A DNA stretch of 9,046 bases, from NCBI GenBank assembly GCA_902465775.1, contig CABQOJ010000040.1, forward strand, positions 1-9,046. The letters run 5' to 3'. Below the pieces are notes generated by a model, which was not told where the DNA came from, did no database searches, and saw nothing but the letters and a program-made list of their open reading frames with translations. This stretch comes from an uncultured Porphyromonas sp. Lineage in GTDB: Bacteria; Bacteroidota; Bacteroidia; Bacteroidales; Porphyromonadaceae. The position numbers were made by a program, and so were the translations under genes. Below are positions 5,686 through 9,046 of this stretch, piece by piece; the stretch's first letter is position 1, and each line of letters begins with the position of its first letter.

Positions 5686-5889
5686 ATGGCAAAGAAAACA
5701 GTAACCACAGGAGAGTACATCCTCAACAAACTAGACAACGGTAGTATCACCGTGTACCGCGTATACGACAACGTAAAGGGAGCCCTACGTGAGATAGCAG
5801 AGCAGGAGGGCTTTGAGTACGACAACGACTGGACGACACGCCAGTTCGGTTCTAAGCTGATGTCCTTCCTAGAGGATAGAGAGGGCTAG
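5686..5889 (+). CDS. Small conserved protein, 67 aa
   Basis: The frame starts at ATG 5686 after an A-rich leader typical of Bacteroidota genes. The protein begins MAKKTVTTGEYILNKLDNGS, continues with ITVYRVYDNVKGALREIAEQ and ends with WTTRQFGSKLMSFLEDREG. It has no signal peptide, membrane segment or cysteine. It reads as a strand pair followed by two helices, with a conserved-looking DWTTRQFG turn at about 48-55. I recall similar small hypothetical proteins in Bacteroides genomes but no function. It lies 35 bp after the lipoprotein gene and 56 bp before the coiled-coil gene, in the same direction. It is presumably a cytoplasmic accessory protein of the block. The gene is likely real because its composition and leader match its neighbours. 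Confidence 0.7.
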   Translation: MAKKTVTTGEYILNKLDNGSITVYRVYDNVKGALREIAEQEGFEYDNDWTTRQFGSKLMSFLEDREG

Positions 5890-5945
5890 CACAGCGCCTC
5901 TGTAGTCATCCATCATAGATACAACAGAAGAAGCAAACTTATATC

Positions 5946-6188
5946 ATGAGCAAAGAACACTATAAGAAAAAGATCATAGATCTACGTGCATCTATAGCAA
6001 GAGAGCGAGAGAAGAAGAAGCGAGACAATGAGTACTACGCAAGTAGAATCAGGAGTGCCTCGTCTCCCTCGTCAAAAGCCTCTTATCGTAAGAGCAAGAT
6101 AGATAAATCCGCTTATCACGATCGACAGATCGAAAACTATAAGCGTCAGATCGAGAGTGCTAAGGCTAGCCTCAAGAGGTGTAAGTAA
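5946..6188 (+). CDS. Basic coiled-coil protein, 80 aa
   Basis: The protein starts MSKEHYKKKIIDLRASIARE and is almost entirely charged helix. Two heptad-like stretches, about 5-36 and 52-78 (ending KRQIESAKASLKRCK), are joined by a Ser/Pro-rich turn (RSASSPSSKAS) and could fold as an antiparallel helical hairpin. Basic residues dominate. No membrane segment or signal is seen and the only Cys is the penultimate residue. It lies 20 bp before the GTG start of the peptidase gene, so the two are probably on one message. Proteins of this shape act as scaffolds or bind nucleic acid, but nothing in the sequence decides between these. The family is unrecognised. Confidence 0.65.
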   Translation: MSKEHYKKKIIDLRASIAREREKKKRDNEYYASRIRSASSPSSKASYRKSKIDKSAYHDRQIENYKRQIESAKASLKRCK

Positions 6189-6208
6189 GGACGACAAAGA
6201 CACACAAC

Positions 6209-6829
6209 GTGTATACCGTACTTGTGACAGGGTTTGAACCGTACTGGAACTACCCTGAGAATTCATCGTGGGTGGTGGCTCAAGAAGTTGCCACCCACGA
6301 TATAACTGGTATCCGTATCTGTACGGAGTTGATTCCGGTCAGCTTCTATAGAGTAGCGACGGCTCTTCGTAGGGCTATCGACCAGCACACTCCAGACCTA
6401 ATCATCATGTTAGGACAGTCTGGAGGTAGCGATCGTGTCAAGCTAGAGCGTATCGCTATCAATATGATGGACTCCAAGCTCCCCGACAACGATGGCTATC
6501 TCCCCGATGAGGAGATCATCTATGCCGATGGTAGTTCGGCTCTATTCTCCAATACAGCAATCAAGGAGCTCCGCACCACCATCGAGCAACTCGGTATAAA
6601 AGTCAAGATCTCCAACTCCTGTGGGCTCTACGTCTGCAACCGCCTTTACTACGAGGCACTCTCGATCACTCAGAGCAGACCGTCCACGCAAGCTCTATTT
6701 GTACATCTTCCATACTATGAGGGTCAGCCCTCAGCAAAGCCTGCCAAGCCCACCATGCCTCTAACCGATATGGTGCAGGCTATTATAGCTATAATCAGAC
6801 AACCCAGTGGGACGCATCAAGCAGTTTAA
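6209..6829 (+). CDS. pcp: Pyroglutamyl peptidase I (pyrrolidone-carboxylate peptidase), C15 family, 206 aa
   Basis: This cytosolic cysteine peptidase removes N-terminal pyroglutamate from peptides. The family signatures are present: VLVTGFEPY at the start, DRVKLERIAIN with catalytic Glu80, SNSCGLYVCN with nucleophile Cys143, and FVHLPY with His166. These match the Glu/Cys/His triad of characterised enzymes at nearly the same positions, and 206 aa is close to the usual 200-220. The start is GTG at 6209, which puts VTGFEP at the usual place. One oddity is the N-terminal loop, where the common GFEPFGG is replaced by GFEPYWNY; another is SNSCG in place of the usual SNTAG. The 3' end overlaps the channel gene by 23 bp. 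In a peptide-fermenting organism the enzyme would help recover glutamate; a dedicated role in this operon is not evident. Confidence 0.9.
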   Translation: MYTVLVTGFEPYWNYPENSSWVVAQEVATHDITGIRICTELIPVSFYRVATALRRAIDQHTPDLIIMLGQSGGSDRVKLERIAINMMDSKLPDNDGYLPDEEIIYADGSSALFSNTAIKELRTTIEQLGIKVKISNSCGLYVCNRLYYEALSITQSRPSTQALFVHLPYYEGQPSAKPAKPTMPLTDMVQAIIAIIRQPSGTHQAV

Positions 6830-8498
6830 GCATAAGCTCGGGCAGGTCTTTGACGCCAACCTCGAGACTAAGCAGTGGGGTAATTATGTCGACTATACCA
6901 TCGTCGGACTGATTATCCTGAGTACGCTCTCGGTCTTCATCTCCACCTTTGACATATCCGAGAGCTGTGAGCAGGTACTCCATGTGATAGACATCGTTAC
7001 GGTCATCATCTTTACGATAGAGGTGTCGCTACGTATTTGGACTGCTGATGAGCTTAGTCCCAAGTACAAAGGCTTCTGGGGCAGGGTGCGCTACTGTCTC
7101 ACCTTCTACGGTATGATAGATATACTCTCTACCTATACCTTCTATCTAGCATTCATCTTCCCGTTGCCCTATCAGGTACTCAAGTCCCTACGTGTCGTGC
7201 GTGTCTTGAGGATCTTCCGCTACATGCGCTCATTCCGACTGCTACAGCAGGCTATCGCCTCAAAGTTTAAGGAGATACTCATCTCTCTACAGGTTCTCAT
7301 AGTCGTGACCTTGATGCTGTCGTTCGTACTCTTCTTCTATGAGCATGAAGCACAGCCCGACATCTTTAATAATGGTATGACTTCCGTCTTGTGGGCTTTT
7401 GCGCAGTACATAGGTGATCCAGGTCAGTTTGCTGAGACACCGCCAGTTACTCCCGTGGGGCAAGCAGTCGCCTTCGCCGTAGGAATCCTAGGCATCGCAC
7501 TTTTTGCAATACCAGCTGGCTTGGTCGGAGCGGGCTTCTCGGAGACGCTGGAGGAGGAGGTGCACAAAGAGACTATTAAGAAGAATACAGAGAAAATGTT
7601 CAGCGCCTTCGAGCGAAAGCTAGACCGCCCGACAGGCTTTCAGATTGTGCCTCAGCATCTCTCTATATGTGATCTACAAGCTCGCATAGGACTTAAGGTG
7701 GGAGATATACTAGATGTCGTGGACGAGGCGGACAACTTTCGCCTGATTAACCTAGCCACCACTCAGACCATCGATGAGAGACCACAGGACAAACTCGCTG
7801 TAGAGCACTTTATAGTCAATAAGCCTTACGGCTACTATATAGACAGAGGATCTAAGGTGACGATCATATCACCCTCCAGTCTGGCTGACGCAGCCATCGG
7901 CAATTTCTCCTACTACCTGGCTCTGATCGGTGGATTTAACTATATCAGTCGCGAGGTCGGAGAGATGAGACCTTATAAGTCTTACTACTCTTTTGACAAT
8001 CGTCAAGTCGAGCCCAATCTAGCTCAATACATGGAGGACCTGGAGGAACTCACCTCACGTCCTGGTAGCTGGACTTTGACCCCGCTCGTAGCTAGCGGTG
8101 CCAACGAGCCGAGCTATCCGACCATCTTCCACTTTTCTGCAGGAGGCGCTAAGGGCGACGAGAGCTTTACGGGAGACAATCTATTCGTGCAGGATATGGA
8201 GGGGTATCAAGCCTTTTATCAAGACTTGACCGCTGAGCTAGAGCAACGATTTGAGATGACTTCAGATCATCAAAGGTATCACAACTTGAGCTCGCCACGG
8301 CTCTTCGCTCGCCACTTTAGTGAGGGGCGAGGTTCTCACAACAACATAGTCCTACGTATCGCTTGGAGTGCCTGCCTGTGGGACTCGAGGCGTATAGCTA
8401 TTGCGAAGACTATAGCCGATGCCCTAAATCGTCACTTCGAGAGCGATATAGATAAAGAATATTCCCCCGAGCTAAAGATCAAGCGAAGTGGATATTAA
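6807..8498 (+). CDS. Voltage-gated-type cation channel with large C-terminal domain, 563 aa
   Basis: The start is GTG at 6807, inside the end of pcp; a TAA at 6792-6794 blocks any earlier start in this frame. The N-terminal 245 residues show the six-helix plan: S1 about 28-47; S2 59-78 with Glu72 and Arg76; S3 98-117 with Asp105; S4 126-145 with Lys/Arg every third position (126, 129, 132, 135, 138, 141, 144); S5 155-178; pore loop 188-207; S6 218-243 ending IPAGLVGAGF, as in bacterial Kv channels. The filter position reads AQYIGDPGQF and lacks the TVGYG signature, so potassium selectivity cannot be assumed. Residues 250-563 are cytosolic and unrecognised; 285-360 may be a regulatory ligand-binding unit, and 400-545 is a further alpha/beta region. 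This gene is the last of the block; the right repeat begins within 6 bp of its stop. Confidence 0.85.
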   Translation: MGRIKQFKHKLGQVFDANLETKQWGNYVDYTIVGLIILSTLSVFISTFDISESCEQVLHVIDIVTVIIFTIEVSLRIWTADELSPKYKGFWGRVRYCLTFYGMIDILSTYTFYLAFIFPLPYQVLKSLRVVRVLRIFRYMRSFRLLQQAIASKFKEILISLQVLIVVTLMLSFVLFFYEHEAQPDIFNNGMTSVLWAFAQYIGDPGQFAETPPVTPVGQAVAFAVGILGIALFAIPAGLVGAGFSETLEEEVHKETIKKNTEKMFSAFERKLDRPTGFQIVPQHLSICDLQARIGLKVGDILDVVDEADNFRLINLATTQTIDERPQDKLAVEHFIVNKPYGYYIDRGSKVTIISPSSLADAAIGNFSYYLALIGGFNYISREVGEMRPYKSYYSFDNRQVEPNLAQYMEDLEELTSRPGSWTLTPLVASGANEPSYPTIFHFSAGGAKGDESFTGDNLFVQDMEGYQAFYQDLTAELEQRFEMTSDHQRYHNLSSPRLFARHFSEGRGSHNNIVLRIAWSACLWDSRRIAIAKTIADALNRHFESDIDKEYSPELKIKRSGY

Positions 8499-8503
8499 AA
8501 CAG

Positions 8504-8750
8504 CAATACCAAATAGTCGGTAATCTTCTGTATATCAAAACAATGCGAACGTTCAGCATCTAGCGTTCGAAGCCTCCTCCCGTCAATTGATTGAATTCTG
8601 AATACTATAAGTAGGGAGATGCGCCCAGATACTGCTTTCTCACGAGGAAATTGAAATTCTCCAGGGAGCAATCGGCAAATTCCTCCGAAGTTTCATTTCA
8701 TTCTTCCGAAGTTTCACTTCATTCTTCCGAAGTTTTATTTCGGGCTTCCG
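8504..8750. repeat. Long direct repeat, copy 2 (right of gene block)
   Basis: This is the partner of 66-334, in the same orientation and 8438 bp away. It begins about 5 bp after the stop of the channel gene, so it may also carry the 3' end of the operon message. The hairpin stem is kept (CGAACG at 8546-8551, CGTTCG at 8564-8569) while its loop differs at two bases. About 103 bp (8583-8685) are identical to the left copy. No open frame here is convincing, and no transposase is nearby. Confidence 0.9.
8682..8750. repeat. 21 bp tandem array, copy 2
   Basis: Units begin at 8682, 8703, 8724 and 8745 with the same 21 bp period and core as the left array, the last unit being partial. The left array has one unit more and different point changes, so the arrays have drifted separately. 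A motif of about 35 bp before the array (8651-8685) recurs in degenerate form after it (8779-8814). The minus-strand frame over this region encodes a Lys/Arg/Glu-rich repeat and is probably not a gene. Confidence 0.8.
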
Positions 8751-8929
8751 ATCTATTTCGGCTTTTCTCGGTAGAGATTTGAGATTTCCTGGGGAGTTAT
8801 TTGGCAAATACCTCGTGAAAGTCAGAAATTGTCGGTACAATGTGTCAGCTCCAGACGGCTTCTTTCCAGCACCCCAAGTAGGAATGGAGCGACTTGACTC
8901 AGCTTTTTGAACTTTGGTGTGCTGAGGGC
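8751..8929. other. Non-coding spacer
   Basis: This spacer lies between the right repeat and the next promoter. It contains the degenerate second copy of the array-flanking motif (8779-8814). It also holds most of an inverted repeat, CTCAGC at 8898-8903 with GCTGAG at 8921-8926, whose 17 nt loop is too large for a convincing terminator. I see no gene. Confidence 0.5.
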
Positions 8930-8960
8930 TTGCTTCATTGGGAAATTAGGCGTAACTTTG
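8930..8960 (+). promoter_or_regulatory. Bacteroidota promoter of the next gene
   Basis: TAACTTTG at 8953-8960 is an exact TAnnTTTG -7 element, and a TTG at 8930-8932 lies 20 bp upstream as a likely -33 element. The start codon at 8996 follows with a leader of about 30 nt. It shows that the gene at 8996 is transcribed independently of the 13-gene block. Confidence 0.65.
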
Positions 8961-8995
8961 TGGTACATATCCGATAATCCTAATCATTAAATCAA

Positions 8996-9046
8996 ATGAA
9001 GACAAGTGAGATCATTGCCCAGCTAGAGGCAAAGCATCCAGGCGAG
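8996..9046 (+). CDS. Probable glutamate dehydrogenase, 5' fragment (17 codons)
   Basis: Only the first 17 residues lie in the window: MKTSEIIAQLEAKHPGE, cut by the window edge. The ATG at 8996 has a typical A-rich leader and a good promoter at 8953-8960. The residues, especially EIxxxLEAKHPGE, resemble my memory of the N-terminus of Porphyromonas glutamate dehydrogenase, which interconverts glutamate and 2-oxoglutarate and is highly expressed in these amino-acid fermenters. Seventeen residues cannot prove it, so no gene symbol is given. It appears to be a core housekeeping gene marking the right boundary of the accessory block. Confidence 0.5.
   Translation, partial: MKTSEIIAQLEAKHPGE

Noticed and set aside
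8640..8840. 66-aa minus-strand frame with KLRKNEM repeats
   Set aside because: The peptide repeat is a direct result of the 21 bp DNA tandem array, which is a multiple of three; no promoter or start context supports it.
8898..8926. Terminator from CTCAGC and GCTGAG inverted repeat
   Set aside because: The stem is six pairs with a 17 nt loop and no T-run follows.

Overview
The window reads as chromosomal DNA from a Bacteroidota bacterium, most likely a Porphyromonas-like member of the Bacteroidales. Three things point there. Promoters have the Bacteroidota -7 element TAnnTTTG (TACCTTTG at 533-540, TAACTTTG at 8953-8960). Start codons lie in A-rich leaders without Shine-Dalgarno sequences. The 17 residues of the last, truncated gene resemble my memory of the N-terminus of Porphyromonas glutamate dehydrogenase. 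The genus is inference, because no marker gene is complete.

Layout: positions 1-610 are essentially non-coding. They hold a possible leftward promoter, the first copy of a roughly 250 bp direct repeat that ends in a 21 bp tandem array, a rho-independent terminator and the main promoter. From 611 to 8498 there are 13 genes, all on the + strand with short gaps or small overlaps. They appear to be one transcription unit, interrupted only by a strong hairpin at 2707-2745. In order they are: a 57-aa cationic protein; a 296-aa protein with a conserved N-terminal domain, one membrane segment and an OmpA-like domain; a 52-aa cationic protein; a very acidic TerB-like protein; a 104-aa protein with an internal duplication; a second, membrane-anchored OmpA-like domain; a small two-TM protein; a membrane-anchored TPR-like helical protein; a 443-aa lipoprotein; a 67-aa protein; an 80-aa coiled-coil protein; a pyroglutamyl peptidase; and a six-TM voltage-gated-type ion channel with an atypical filter and a large C-terminal region. 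After 8498 comes the second repeat copy, then a promoter and the start of the next gene, probably glutamate dehydrogenase.

Function: the last two genes (peptidase and channel) belong to recognisable families. The first eleven look like an uncharacterised envelope-associated module. Two OmpA-like domains could contact peptidoglycan from the inner membrane, a TPR-like protein and a lipoprotein face the periplasm, and a TerB-like protein with small charged partners sits in the cytoplasm. A stress-sensing or envelope-maintenance role is a reasonable guess from family membership and is not shown by the sequence. The two small cationic genes (611-784 and 1757-1915) are easily missed; the first also shows that the OmpA gene starts at 811, not at the upstream in-frame ATG at 655.

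The direct repeats bracket the whole 13-gene block without any transposase or integrase in view. The block may therefore be a cassette set between two copies of a dispersed intergenic repeat, but the repeats alone do not prove mobility.
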